64,000 bases of DNA from Papio anubis (lineage: Eukaryota; Chordata; Mammalia; Primates; Cercopithecidae), in contig NC_044989.1 in NCBI RefSeq assembly GCF_008728515.1, positions 78,021,754 through 78,085,753 of the forward strand, in the 5' to 3' direction. The position numbers and the translations under genes were made by a program. The notes under the pieces are model-generated. The model saw only the letters and a list, made by a program, of their open reading frames with translations. It did no database searches and was not told the origin of the DNA. Positions within the stretch are counted from its first letter, which is position 1, and each line of letters begins with the position of its first letter. This document shows positions 11,937 through 24,982 of this stretch, in pieces.

Positions 11937-12310
11937 TTTATAAAACAGGGCCTCACCTTCTTTTCCTGCATGGAATACAGTGGTGCAATCATAGCTCACT
12001 GCAGCCTTAAATTTCTGGGTTCAAGAAATGCTCTCACCTCAACTACCCTACTAGCTAGGACTATAGTTACACATCACTACACTCAGCTGTTTTTCTTTTT
12101 TTCTTCCTTCTTTTCTTCCTTTCTTCCTTATCTTTCTCTCTCTTTCTTTCTTTCTCTTATTCTTTCTTTCTTTCTTTCTTTTCTGTCTTTTGTCTTTCTC
12201 TTTTTCTTTTCCTTTTTTTTTTTTTTTGTGCAAATGAGGTCTCGCCATGTTGTACAAGCTGGTCTCAAAGTTTCGGCCTAGAGTTATCCTCCTGCCTTGG
12301 CCTAAGTGGA
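11937..12310 (-). mobile_element. Old Alu (AluJ-like), antisense, with expanded pyrimidine tract
   Basis: Reverse-complement Alu landmarks are visible: GTGGTGCAATCATAGCTCACTGCAG at 11980-12004 and GTCTCGCCATGTTG at 12239-12252. The middle A-rich linker has expanded into a CTTT-rich tract. Confidence 0.85.
12093..12229. repeat. CTTT-rich pyrimidine microsatellite within the Alu
   Basis: About 135 bp of almost pure C/T with CTTT and CCTT units and a terminal T run. Arose from the linker of the host Alu. The lysine-rich or phenylalanine-rich frames here are artefacts of the repeat. Confidence 0.9.
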
Positions 12311-12428
12311 CAGATTCAACTCTCCAGTTAAAAAATTATAGAATGGCTGACTGTATTTAAAAAAACATATAAAACAACATCCAACTATAAAGTATAAGTC
12401 TCTCTACAAGAGATTCACTTTATTTTTG

Positions 12429-12736
12429 TGTGTTCTTTTGTTTGTTTTTTGTTTTGATACAGGTGTCACTCTGTCATCCAGGCTGGAGTGCAGTGGTGCA
12501 ATCATGGCTTACTGCAGCCTTGACCTCCAAGCTCAAGTCATCTTCCTACTTCAGACTCCTGAGTATCTGAGGTCACAGGTGTTCGTCACCATGCCTGGCT
12601 AATTTTCGTATTTTTTTGTAGAGATGGGGTTTTGTCATGTTGCCTAGGCTGGTCTCAAACCCCTGAGCTCAGATGATCCACCTGCCTCAGCCACCCAAAG
12701 TGTGGGATTACAGGCATGAATAATCGCACCTGGCCT
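12429..12736 (-). mobile_element. AluJ/S-type element, antisense
   Basis: A full-length reverse-complement Alu, from the T-rich head through GGCTGGAGTGCAGTGG to GTGGGATTACAGGC near 12705. Flanks GATTCACTTTATTTTTG (12412-12428) and GACTCACTTTGTTTTTA (12738-12754) look like a diverged target-site duplication inside the L1. Confidence 0.92.
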
Positions 12737-14170
12737 TGACTCACTTTGTTTTTAAAATCATGCATAGCCTAACTATGAAGGAATGAAAAAATGTATATTC
12801 AGTAAGCAAAAACAGCCAGAATGGCCATAATGATATCAGATAAAAAAGGCTTTAAGCCAAAACATGTCACAAGAGACAAGAGGAACATTATATAATGATA
12901 AATGGGTCAATTCACAAGAAATATATAACTATTATAAATATACATGTATTCAACATCAGAGCACACAAATGTATAAAGCAAACATTGATAAAACTAAAAA
13001 AAGAAATAGCAAGACAATAATAGTAGCATATTTCAATATTCCATTCTTAATAATGGATAAAATAACCAGACAGAAAAACAAAAAAGTAAAATTTAACTTG
13101 AACAACACTCCAGATCAAATTAACCAAAGACACATATAGAGAACATGCCACTCAACAACAGCAGAATACACATTCTTTTCAAATGCACATAGAACATTGT
13201 TTAGAATGTATAGTGTTTGGTAACAAAACATGTTTTAACAGATTTAAGAAGATGGTAATCATACCAAGTACATTTTCTAATATATATGGAATGAAACTAG
13301 AGATTGATAGCAGAAGAAAGACTGGAAGATTCACAAATACATTGCAATTGACAACACATTCTTGAACAACCAGAGTCAAAAAGAAATCCAATGGGAAATT
13401 AAAAAATATCTTGTGACAAACTAAAACTGAAACAGAAATCACCAAAACTTATGAGATGCAGCAAAAGTAGTAGCAAGAGAAATGTTTATGGTAATAAATC
13501 TCTACATTAAAAACAAAGAGAGTTATTAAACCACTAACCTAACTTTACACCTCAAGGAACTAGAAAAACAAAATAAGTCCAAGACAAAAGAAGAAGGAAA
13601 TATTAAAGATTAGTATAGAAATAAATAAAATAGACACAAATAAAATGATTAAAAAACAATGAAAATTAGGTTGTTTTTGAAAAGACCAACAAAATTGACA
13701 AACCTTTGGCTAAACTTAAAAAAAAAAAAGATAAGACTCAAATGAATAAAAGCAGACTTGCAAGAGAAGACATAATTGATGTCACAGAAATAAAAAATGA
13801 CAGTAAGAGACTGCTATGAAAAATTATATGCCAACACATTGAGTACCCGAAAAAGAAAATGTAATAAATTTCTGAAGCACAAAACCTACCATTTATAATA
13901 GCATTAAAACCTAAAATATATGAAACCAGATTTATCAAAATATATGCAAGATATGCACATTAAAAACTACACAGCATTGCTCATAGATATTAAAGAAGAC
14001 CAAAATAAATAGAGAGAGAGACCATGCTCCTTGGTTGCTCCTTGGTTGAAACAGAATATTCTTAATATTCCAATTCTCCCCAAAATGATCTATAGAGCTA
14101 AGGCAATCCCAATCAAAATCTAAGCTGGCTTTAATATAGAAACTGAAAAGCCATTTAAAAGTTCTTGTGA

Positions 14171-14258
14171 GTGCGGATGGTTGGTCTAGAGGTATGATTC
14201 TCACTTAGGGTGCGAGAAGTCCTGGGTTCAAATCCCGGAGGAGCCCAACATTTGGTTA
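14171..14258 (+). tRNA. tRNA-Pro(AGG) retropseudogene with target-site duplication
   Basis: 14175-14246 is a 72 nt tRNA-Pro copy about 90% identical to the human tRNA-Pro-AGG sequence as I recall it. Anticodon AGG is at 14207-14209 in a TTAGGGT loop. The A box (TGGTCTAGAGG, 14182-14192) and B box (GGTTCAAATCC, 14225-14235) are intact. The acceptor stem pairs at only four of seven positions and the anticodon stem has one A-C mismatch, so a working tRNA is unlikely. A 4 nt leader (GTGC) and an 11 nt trailer flank the body. Perfect 14 bp duplications (AAAAGTTCTTGTGA) lie at 14157-14170 and 14259-14272. The left one follows TTT, giving a TTT/AAAA L1-endonuclease-type site. The element sits inside L1 ORF2, so it was inserted by retrotransposition after that L1. 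Confidence 0.9.
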
Positions 14259-14640
14259 AAAAGTTCTTGTGAAAACAAAAATAATCTAGCCAAAAGTATT
14301 TTTGAAAGAGGAAGAAATTTGAAGATATGCACAGTCTGCAGCCAGACACAAAAAATTATATATTGGATTTTTCATTTTTATGAAATGTCCAGAAAAGAAA
14401 AATATATAAAGAATACCTAGGCCTGTGATTTTCTGGTCTGGGAGTAGAAAGGAAACTGACTGTAAATAGGCATTAAGGAATTTGTTTAAAGTGAAGAAAG
14501 TTCTCTAAAACTGGATTGTAGTTATCATTGTGTCACAAATATTTGTGAAAACAATTGAGCTGTTTGCTTATAATAGGTGAATTTTATAGTATTTACACTA
14601 TACATTTATAAAACTGTTTTAAAAAGTATTTTTAATAAAG

Positions 14641-16039
14641 CCGTGTCATTAAAAAGACCAATAATCTGCCACTCCTAACATGTTTAGTAAAAAAAACATG
14701 AAACACGCAGCATAAGAATTTTAAAAAGATACTTATTTGTCAGGTTAATTATTTTATTTTAAAAGCAAAGACTATTTTTTTTTCAAATTCAGTTAGAGAA
14801 TCACCTAGCATTATAATTCTCTAGGAAAATATGAAGTTGTGACGTAAATAAGTAAAAAACCTGAAGACCATAACTCCAGAAAAAGAAAACATAATGCAAA
14901 GAAATTCTTACTCCAAATTTTGAGTCCCAGCTATTTTTAAGCTTTTTTTTTTTCAAATCCTTTTATATTCGCTAATTTATAATATTTAATGGGTCCTAGA
15001 TTATATAAAACTTATTCTATTTGATTCCAAAATCTGATGGAGCACAGAAAACAATCACCACAATATCAATGAGAAGAAAATACAGCAAGATGTTATTTAG
15101 GAATATTGGGGGAACCTATATTACGAAGCTGGGATATTGAATTCATTTTGTATTAAGAATTTAATAAGCTCTTCTGAAGATGAATTTATTTCATGAACAT
15201 TTCAGCTTATAAATACAATTATTCTGTGAATGGTACAGAGTGAAAAATTTAATAGTTGTCTTGACAGTGATTTAAAAATTCTGTAAAATGTATATAAACA
15301 TCTATATAGATATGTACATATACACACAAGTGTTGAGTTTATTTTACTGTGAGGCATCCACATTAACATTTAAAATTAGAAAAAACAATTTTTTCAAGCA
15401 TATAAATGGCTTAACATTTGTTTCTGGAAATTCTAACAACTGAAACTAGACAAGAAAACAAAAATAAGTATTGTGATTATTAAAATAAATCAGTATATCC
15501 TTCTATTCATTGGTGATATGATTATTCTATTGAAGAGAACAATGTTCACATTTAAATGAACAGCATTAACGTGATACACAACAAAATAGTAAGCTTACGG
15601 CACAGAACTTTTTTGAGAGGCAAATATAGAAAACAAAGTGTTATTACCCTGATGATATTTTTATAAGAGAAAATCCACTAATCTGTTGATTGAACAGAAT
15701 TTCTATCAAAATCTCAATATATATTTTGATTTAATAATTCAAAACATATTTACAAATAATTAGAGGAGATAAAATTAGATTATTCACTAAATGACACAAG
15801 TTTCTAACGATTTAGGGAAATTTAAAGTTAAATTCCTCCCCTGCATTTACTGAAAATTAAATTTATTTCATAACAAGTATATATATGTGATAAGAGAATT
15901 ATTACAAATATAGAATATTATATGCAAATATGTATAAAAGTTTGGCTGGAGAAGAACTGCCTAGTCGTGACACTGAAAGTGGAGATAATTTAGGAACCTA
16001 TTTAAATATGTAACAATTAATAATAAAAAGCAAATTTTT
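14641..16039. other. AT-rich sequence, nothing recognised
   Basis: No family assigned. Simple AT-rich composition with occasional TATATA stretches near 15290-15320. Confidence 0.4.
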
Positions 16040-16920
16040 AAAAAATTATAATAAATGCAAATAAAAAATATTACTATTTCATAAAGAGCTCTTACAAATC
16101 AATAAAAATTTAACTCATAGAAAAGTGGAAAAACGTTCACTGAAAGTAATCTATAAAATAAAGAATTTGAATATTAATATGTATCTAAAGAAGTGTTGCA
16201 CCTCAATAACTTGTCAAATTAATACATTTTTTAAATGACAAGCTGTCACATTTTTCTGTTCAATAATCAAAACTAAAAATATGTTGCAATATCCAGCAGT
16301 GACTACAATGAACTGATATGGGCACTATCCTACATATTTTAAAGAACTAAAAACTGGCAAATTTTCTGGTTTTCTACTTGGCAACTTTTAAAAACATTTA
16401 GCAAACGGAATGTGCATTTGTTTTACTAAACTATTCCTTTCAATGAATTAATCCTAAATAAATAATAAAAGTATGACACAGTTACAGGGATCTTTATAAA
16501 TTATGTTTATAGGAGCAAAAATTGGAACTATACAAGAAGCTAATCCTGTGTTAAAGAGTCATATTTCCTCATACAATGGAGAACTGTGATCCTATTAAAA
16601 TGTAAGAGAATATGTAGTGATCTCTAATACATAGTCAAGTGTAAAACTAGGTAGCAAACCAAAATTATCTTCTCCCAATTTACGTGTGTGCTAATCTATA
16701 TATGCTCACATGTGTGTGCATAAATCAGTATTTTATATTAATATAAAATGTCTAGGTGAACCACATGTTGACTGTGGCTTTGCATTAGGTATATTTTTAT
16801 TTTTGTGTGTGTTTTGTTACAACAGAATTTGTATATCGGGAAAGAAAAAAGTAAATATGTTAAAGTTAAAATGTCTACAAAGTACAAGAAATATGAATTA
16901 AGGAAAAGTACAGAAATGGA
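16040..16920 (+). mobile_element. Old L1 (L1M/L1ME-type) ORF2 end and 3' UTR, sense
   Basis: The order matches an old L1: 'AAAGAGCTCTTACAAATCAATAA' at 16084-16105, 'AATATCCAGCAGTG', 'TGGGCACTATCCTACAT', 'GCAAAAATTGGAAC', then 'TCATACAATGGAGAACT' and a 3' UTR ending near 16905. Small deletions throughout. Confidence 0.75.
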
Positions 16921-19900
16921 ATCCTGAGTCCTATAAAGAATAACAATAATAATATCTATTGTGTCCCAAACTTAAAAATTCCCTCTTTTGACCAATTTCT
17001 CACCCTGTGTGTTTTAAAAGTCTTCTTTTGATATCCACCTCTAATTTATGTTGGATTAACTGAGGTAAAGACACAGGCACATTTATCTGTGTCATTTGTA
17101 TCCTGGCACCTCTCTCTATTTGTCTCAACATTAGACTGTCATTTTCATTTTCTCTTTAAAAGTCAGGTAATTAGTGATAACCATGGACAAAATATTAAAT
17201 ATATAATTCAAGACAATTACAGAATGATTTTCTGGGGATACAAAATATCTAAAATATAATTTACCCTCTCTGAGAGTTGCCAGTTGAATAAAAGAGTTTA
17301 AAGTTATTATTTTGCCTTGGCTATGTCCTTATTTCTGTCTTGCAATGCAATTCACTTTTGGAGTCTTGCCCATATTCCTCCAACAGTTCAAGCAACATCT
17401 AACTAATAGCTTGAGAATTTGGCCCTCTAATTCAATTCTTGTACATTTTCTGAAAATTAAACTTGAGAAATTGACTTTTATTGTAGACTTGATCTTATAT
17501 TACTGTCCATGATCTCTGGAGTTTTTACACTTGCCACTGGGATCCTAAATTTGTCCCCTTCCTAGTCTATCAGAGAAGTACACCTAGAACATTGGGGAAT
17601 AATAGCAATTAATTAAAGACAGAGGATACAGCCTATTGAGACACAATACTTCCTCTAAATTAATGACTTGGGAAATGTATTTTTATGTAATCAACAGAAG
17701 CATTGAGTCTCTATTACCTAAATTATCTTTATTTGATTAGAGACATTGCTAAGAACCATATGCTTTGTAATAATTGAATCCAATATTTTCAATATGTGAA
17801 AAGTGACTTTAGTCCTTGAATATTATTTATTTTTGTTATGGCTACACAAATGTATGCCAAAACTCTTTTCTAACAGATATTGTGGTAATTATTTGATAAC
17901 AATTACAAATCGAATGGTTTTAGGAATTTTAAAGCCAGATGAGAGTGAAAATGTCCTCATCCTCTCTGGGACAGGTAAAGAAGGGACCAAGAAGTTTGAA
18001 AAACTTTTGAAAAGTTGCATTTAATTTTGTAATCAGTGTATTATTTCCTTTATGTGTAGCAACATTTGTTGGTTCTTGTAATAAATTTGAGATCTTCCCC
18101 CAACTGCATAAAGATACATCATACATTGGGATTTTTGCTGACTCTAGAAAACTTAGCCAAATTTCATTAACATTTCTTCACCATCCCTCAATTAGCAAAG
18201 TTTAAAAAAGATAAGGAATATGAACTCAAAGCATACTTTTATGAATTACTATTTTTTAAAAAACTTATTTTTATGACTTTGCTTTATTGAAACACTGAAT
18301 CACTTCAGGTACCTCTCTAGTGACTCAAAAAAGTGTCATTACAATTCATTTTAAATGAAAGTGCCACTCACAATCTTAACAAATAACGCAGGTAACCGGC
18401 TGTGTGAAAAAGTTAACATCAGCCTTAACCTCATGCACTGAACTGTTTTTCACATGTCAGATATGTTTTTGTTCCTTTTGGAATTAGAATTTATAATTAA
18501 TTATACAACATGGAGATGCTGTATTTCAATTATAAAACATTTTAATGTGGAACACAGGAGACCTAGGATACAGAATGTAGCAATCAAGTCGTACAACAAA
18601 TAATCAAACCTCTAATTATGAAAGCTACCGTGGTTCCTGAAATCTAAAAGCAAAAGTCACAGTTTATTTAACAATAGGATGCATTGTATTTTACATCTTC
18701 TTCAAAGCTTACTTTGTTTTTCCTTCTCATATAGGAAATCTTTTTACATACTCAGAAAAGTTACATTATTGGAATTTATGTCCCTTCTCCATAAGAAAAA
18801 AGAAATTATTTTCTCTTCCAAATGTCCACCATGCTAATTGTATTTCTTTCTTATTATATTTAACCTTAAAAATCTTGATCATTATAATGCTTTGGGTCGT
18901 AAATTCACTGTAAATATTCTGTGAGAGATGATAGTTTTATTCTTGATACCCTACATATTAAGAATCACCATGCCTTTTACATGGTGTTTCAATCCACGTG
19001 TTAAAAGAATGAAAGTTGCATTACTGAATTATCTTATACTACCCTTCTTTGTAGAATCATTCTTTGTAGTGTTCGTGAAATATGCCGAATATTAAAATAG
19101 GAACCAAACTTTTTATAAAATGCTGCCTCTGCTGTCTCACAATATCCAATGCTACCTCTAAACAATAGTTATTATTCTTTTCTGTCATATAAAGAAACAT
19201 AGTCATGGCAATTGGTTTTTTGCCACTATATATCCAGCGGGAATCACACAGAGAATCAATTCATTACAATGACAAATTACACCATTAAATAGTGTATTAT
19301 GCTAGAATAATCTGGAAGGTCATGAAAGAAAGATTAAGAGATGACAAGAGAATCTACAATGTGTAAGAAAGTGCATGATACATGAAAAAATAGGTTTTGG
19401 TTTGATATCTACCAAATATGTTAAATGAATATATAACCTTGTAAAAATTGAAAAATTACATGCTTGTAAAATAAGAATAAATCTTGAGTTACTCATCTTT
19501 TGTATAACTTACATGAAATTGTATCAAGTGATGACTTTTTAAATACAGTTCTAGTTATTTGATTTCTACTCAAGTAATGTGGTTTGCTCCATAGAAGTTA
19601 TTTGAAAAGAAATCTCTTTTCAACTGCTCAAATCTATTATTTTTCTGTCAGTTGTGCAACTCACAAATACCCTTTCCTGTTCTCTTTAAAACACAGAAAT
19701 GATATTCAAATCAGTGGTAAATATTCTTAGACGACATTGATACAAAATATTAAACATATATAAAAAGTAAACTTTAATATTCACCATTTATGTATGTTAT
19801 ATTCAATTTTATAATTTGTTAACATATAAAAGTATCATGTGTAGAAAAAAAGCTCCTTTCATGAAAAATGGAAATCACATTTCTGCAGTGTAATCACATA

Positions 19901-20454
19901 TTTTACATGGATTTATTGTTCAATTGTTTTTCTAGTGTCAAAAATGTCTAAGTTATTGATATTTGAACAGAGAAACTCCAACAGAGAAAGGAAGCACAGC
20001 TACATTTTTTTCTTAAAGATTATATACCATTTTTTTACATGGATATCTTGATTGATTTCGTTTTTGATTCATATTAAAATGGAAGGCTGAATCAACTTAT
20101 AGTGCTTTAAATTAATTGTATATCTTCTATTGATGAGTGAATAAATAGCAGTTTCTTAACGTTCATCATAAAGCATATGAAGATTAAAAATTTTGTGATA
20201 TTTTACATAAAATTTGCAAGAAATTCTAAATTTGAAATAAGGATTTATTTTATAGAACATACGATCAAATATCTGTTTTTAATTAGTAATCAGAAAAAAA
20301 GATGATTAAATAGTAAAAACAATCATTTGTATTTTTACCAGATATCATCACTTTTAAAAGTTTGGTTTATATTCTTCCAGATAGAACAATATACTAAAAT
20401 AATATAAATAGGTTGTTATGTCAACAAATATTTATATATATATTTACAGCTGGT
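16921..20454. other. 3.5 kb repeat-poor intergenic sequence
   Basis: I recognise no gene or repeat here. Frames up to 73 aa (17803-18024) lack domains. Absence of named repeats over this length is itself notable, but very old decayed repeats could be missed by eye. Confidence 0.4.
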
Positions 20455-20575
20455 TACCCCCATGTAAAAACATGCCATATTTAATTTTTCTGTCTAATAT
20501 ATTTGAACATGTATGTTATTTAAAATTTTCCCTATTGTAAATAATACTATGATGAACATTATTAAAGACAGTCTT
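20455..20575 (-). mobile_element. Short old L1 3' UTR fragment, antisense
   Basis: The phrase 'CCCTATTGTAAATAATACTATGATGAACATT' (20531-20561) matches the reverse complement of a common L1M 3' UTR segment. The rest is degenerate. Confidence 0.45.
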
Positions 20576-21600
20576 AAGTTAGCCAGGACTTAAAGGACCT
20601 GTTCTCTAGTTTAGAGTGTATGAAATTCAGTCAAGACCTAGAGGACTTATGACACCCTCCAAGAATGCACTAAAAATCATCTGGGATTATAGAAGGTATT
20701 CAGGAAACCCTATCAGGAAGATTATTTGCATGCCAGATCTAGTAATTTATGATCTTCTTGGTGTCTGTATAGTCATAAAAGTCACAGGATTACACTGTAG
20801 TCGTTTGCTTCAAATTGCATTCAAGATATCTGCATTCCATTCCTCAGATGCTTTCCAAAACAATAAAATATCTGGCAAGATTCTGTGTGGAATCTCAAGC
20901 TTCCTATGTGGGATGATCACATGAAGCATCCTTAGTGCCAAACCTAATAAAACAAGCTAATCGGGTTTTGTTTTTGTTTTTGTAGCATGGTTGAAAAAAC
21001 TTACAATACCCAGAACAGGTTTAATAAACTTTCTAAACTGGATCTTGATTATCAAAGCCAATTATATGCCTCTAATATATTGATTTGGAGAATTTAGAAA
21101 AACAAATATTTCAAATAGATCAGAAATCTACATGCTAATAAATTTAAATGAACAAATTTCTATTAACTAATGCATGTCAGCAGCTTTTATCAACAAACTC
21201 ATTTTATTTTTCCAAAGGTATTTGAAGTAGTTTCTATAATAAACCAGGCAAAAATAGGTATCTAGCTAGCATTAGCACAATACTACAAATAAAACCAAAT
21301 ACCGAAAGAAATGAATCTTTTTACCTTTCCAGCTAGCGTAATAAATGTAATAGTATAATAAATTCATATAGCTCTATAATACGGATTTGGCTAAATATGA
21401 CTCTGTAAAGTGGTATTTAAAAGAATATTGTTGTATACAGCATATGCATGACATAGTTTCTTAAAATTTTATAGTAAAATAATAATTACCTGAATAAGGT
21501 AACATCAATCACATTCATTTAAAATAGTTGATTTATAAACTAGCTTCGTTTTAAAACAAATAAAAAGAAACTATCTACTAAGGTGACAACGAGTATTGAT
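20576..21600. other. Unassigned sequence with a 102-codon open frame
   Basis: The frame at 20616-20924 (plus) is open for 102 codons without a recognisable domain, signal peptide or repeat. In DNA this AT-rich a frame of that length occurs by chance in 64 kb. I do not call it a gene. Confidence 0.35.
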
Positions 21601-21760
21601 TAGAGTGTCGCTTCACAAACTTTAATGTTCATATATATGATGGCATCTCGTTAAAACAGAGGCTGTGTTTCAGTAGTTCTGTACTGACCTGAGAAGCTAT
21701 GCTTCTCACAAGCTTCAAGATGAGATTGATGTTCTTCTATGAACTATGAGTAACAATAGA
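21601..21760 (+). mobile_element. MER20 (hAT-Charlie, non-autonomous)
   Basis: Follows the MER20 consensus order: TTCACAAACTTTAATGT, CTCGTTAAAACAGAGGCTG (21648-21666), CAGTAGTTCTG, then a GATG-rich end and ATGAGTAACAATAG. Some short internal deletions. Confidence 0.7.
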
Positions 21761-22734
21761 TTATTCAACTATTAATAACAAAAAATAAGCTTATTTTTAG
21801 GAAGAAGTATAAAAAATCTGGCATTCAAAATCCACAAAAATACTTTTTAAACCATATTAAAAATACAAACTTTAAAATACATTTTTTTCTCCACATGGTT
21901 TATGAATCTTCATTTATAGGACCGGCTAACATTGATACAAAGTTCACAGTGAGTATTATATCCATATATCTGCATAAGATGTTCGGCTTCTCTCATTCTC
22001 GGCAGGGATGGTCTCATTAACACCTGTGATTTTAAAAGCCTGAGTTTCTCCCAGCAAGATGCAGTTTCATTAATATGTGTTATATTTATATATAGCTCAT
22101 TTTGCTATGTTATTATGTGGAACCAAGCCTATAGCTATTGCTCTAGTATCTGTTTACTTCATAAATAGTGACTGCTAGAGGTGTGAATCTTACTAGGGTC
22201 TTTTGCATAATTATATGAGGGTAAGCAGTAAACAAAAATGACTGAAGAATAAATGAAAATAATAACTTAGCTTAAATGTAAAGTAAGATGACAAGAACAC
22301 CATGAAATAAGAGTCACAGAAAGAATATATTTGCTAGCTGTTATTTAAATATGAATGTTATTATTTTTGAAGAAATAAATGTGTATACATCTATCTCTTT
22401 CAGAAGAATTGTGAATTGTATACACATATATTTTCTGAAATATCTTTTTTTTTCTTAGTACTGAGGTGTGATGGTAAATGTTTAGTAACTAGCTTTGTAT
22501 AATAAAAAGCCAGATTTATGGTATTTTCAGATTTTCATGGTGTAAAAATTCCCAGTGGCCAATTTCAAGCTACTGACATGAGATCTTGAACATAGCACCA
22601 GGAAAAGATGCAGAAATGAGCTTTCTTAGAAACCAGTGCATAATACTTCCAACACAACAGTGACTTAGCAGACTGAGCGTCACTTTGTTTTAATGATGAA
22701 TTACAATAATTGTCAATTGACATTTTTTATTTAA
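21761..22734. other. Unassigned sequence; possible conserved non-coding block at 21930-22260
   Basis: No repeat recognised. The middle part has a more balanced base mix and homeodomain- or octamer-like words (CATTAATA, TTTGCATAAT). This is only suggestive. Confidence 0.3.
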
Positions 22735-23580
22735 TGAATTATAACATGGATCCAATTATAAAATGTGGAAAATGTAAGGAAAATAAAGACAAAATTAACA
22801 ATAAATCTAACACCCCCAAAATGATTATTACACATATGTATATATCCTTTGAGAGCTTTCATTAAAATATTTATACCTGTATTTGTTACAAAATTGAAAA
22901 TGTGTTTTATTTCACTTTGGCATTCTACCCAAACTGACAATATGCTATAATTTTCTAAAATTATTAGTGATTCCTTTAAAAGTACATACAAAACTGAATG
23001 AAACTCTATGCTCTCAATATACTAAAATCAAATGATTTTATTCTTTATAGTTGAATCATTCTAAACATATTTAGAATGTTTTGAAAATTATTGGTCAATG
23101 AACATTCGGATGCAGGAATTCTTGTAAGTATTACCTCTGCTTCTTCAGGGTAAATATCTAAAAAATGAATTATTGAGCCCAAAGTGCAATTACTTTTAGG
23201 ATTTCTGATAAGTGTCCCTAAATTGCACTCGGGAAAATTTGTATAAGTTTAAACTCTTAAGTGTCATGGCTGGAGGCCCTCTTTCACCTGACTCATAAAA
23301 CAATCTTAATTAGAAAGAAGAAACAATCCAAATATCTTTGAAGTTCAAGTACACAACATACTATCTCATTTAATTTTTATAGTCTTTAATTTTTTTAGTT
23401 CAATTTTTCATTTTTGAATTGCCTGTTAGCATTATTTTTATTTTAATTTGTGTAGGACTATTTATATAATAATGCCATCAATCATTTTTATATGTGTGTC
23501 AAATTTATCTTTTATTGAATAATTTATCCTCATAATTTTGTTCATAATATTTACTGAAATTAAAATGCATACATTTTAAA
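22735..23580 (-). mobile_element. Old L1 (L1M/L1ME-type) 3' UTR and ORF2 end, antisense
   Basis: The plus strand matches, in order, reverse-complement L1M phrases: ATATATCCTTTGAGAGCTTTC, 'GGTCAATGAACATTC', 'GGGTAAATATCTAAAAAATG', 'CCCTAAATTGCACTC', then 'CAAATTTATCTTTTATTGAA'. Divergence is high. Confidence 0.65.
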
Positions 23581-24982
23581 CTTTTAAAATTATGTTATAT
23601 AGTATACCATGCATGATTATAAATATTATGTCAAATGTATAGAGTGCGTTTTGCTGTCAGTCTCTGGTTTCTCCACCCTGATATAATTATTTTATATTGC
23701 CTCTAATACAACAGATACAATTCTGGATAATTTGGGGAACAAAATAAGAACAATAGTAATCAAAACCAAATAAAATAACTACATGCAGTTTACAGAAAAA
23801 GTCCACATCCTATGAATATATTTAAATTACACTTCCCTTAAATCTACCATTTCACTATGCATTTTCTATTGCTTTCATAATCATAATCCTTTATTCCATT
23901 TTTTCCTCTGCTGGCAGAAAGTTTCTGTTTTTCTGTTGACATTTAGAGTATCCTAACATTTACAACATGCATTCATGATGTATTAAACTATAACGTGAAT
24001 TAATACTTGTCTCAATTTAGAGCAAAATGAAGACCTTCTAAAATTGTAACTCCGTTTATTTCTCCCTTCCAACTTCCATGCTATTTTTATAATACATTTT
24101 AGTAAATGCTATGACTCCGCAAAACATCGTTATTGCTCTCATTATGCTACATTGTAAATATTCATTTAAATTTACCCACTTGAATACAACTTTTTGTTTC
24201 TTATGACTTCCTGAATCTATAAACTACCACTTAATACGATTTCATTTTTGTTTCAAAGGTAACCATGAGTGTGGGTTCTGTCTTAGTGGATTACTTCAGT
24301 TTTCAGTGATCTAAATAGGTTTTTGTATTATCTTCACTTGTGAAGTTTTAACTGTATATGGGAATGAAGATTATAAATTATTTTCTTTTAGTGTATAGAA
24401 GTTATAATCCTATTGTCTTTTCACTTACATTGTTTCATTTAGCAAGTTAAGAGTCTAAAGGTGTTCTTTTAAAGGTAATCTGTTTTTCTCCTGACTTTCC
24501 ATGATATTTTTCTCTTTTTCTCTATGTTTCTGCAATTCCTTTCTGTGTCATCAGGTTTTGAATTGCTTTTCATGGTTTTCTGCTTTGGATTCATTTTTCC
24601 CTTTCAATTAGTAATTCATTTAGAAGCGTATCTTCCTTGTTCTTGCTCTGCTTTCTTGAGCCTGTAATTATATGTAAGACTTTTCATTAACCTTTGCACT
24701 CTACAATATTTTCTATCCTTTTCTTTACCACGTTTGACTCTACATACTTTATTCTAACATATCTGCTAAATCATTAATTTCCTTATCAATTATTCTCAAA
24801 CCTGTCTATTGTGTTTTTTTATATTGTTTCCTTTTCACATCTGAAATGCCAATTTTAAGCTTTCCAATTATTTAATAAAATGTTTATATTTTGTTTTTTA
24901 TCTTCAGAATAATTCTACTACCTGGCATAATTCTACTAGTGATGCACAATTTTTGTTCCTTAGCTCAGCTAGTTTAGATTTT

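Larger units (their letters stand above)
11216..14640 (+). mobile_element. Old L1 (L1M-type), sense, multiply interrupted
   Basis: The plus strand follows L1 order. 11216-11935 is the A-rich region just upstream of ORF2. 12740-13880 covers the ORF2 endonuclease-to-early-RT part, with phrases such as AACTTTACACCTCAAGGAACTAG (13546-13564) and GACAAACCTTTGGCTA. A deletion near 13900 jumps to later RT sequence around GCAATCCCAATCAAAATC (14103-14120). 14340-14640 is 3' UTR, ending in AATAAAG. Two antisense Alus and a tRNA retropseudogene interrupt it. ORF2 is broken by many stops; open pieces such as 12864-13139 are fragments of it, not genes. Confidence 0.85.

Noticed and set aside
12864..13139. 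91-codon frame and its neighbours to 14.3 kb
   Set aside because: Fragments of L1 ORF2 with stops and frameshifts, not host genes.
14175..14246. Functional tRNA-Pro gene
   Set aside because: Acceptor stem has three mismatches, and it is flanked by target-site duplications inside an L1 with no TTTT terminator directly after the gene.
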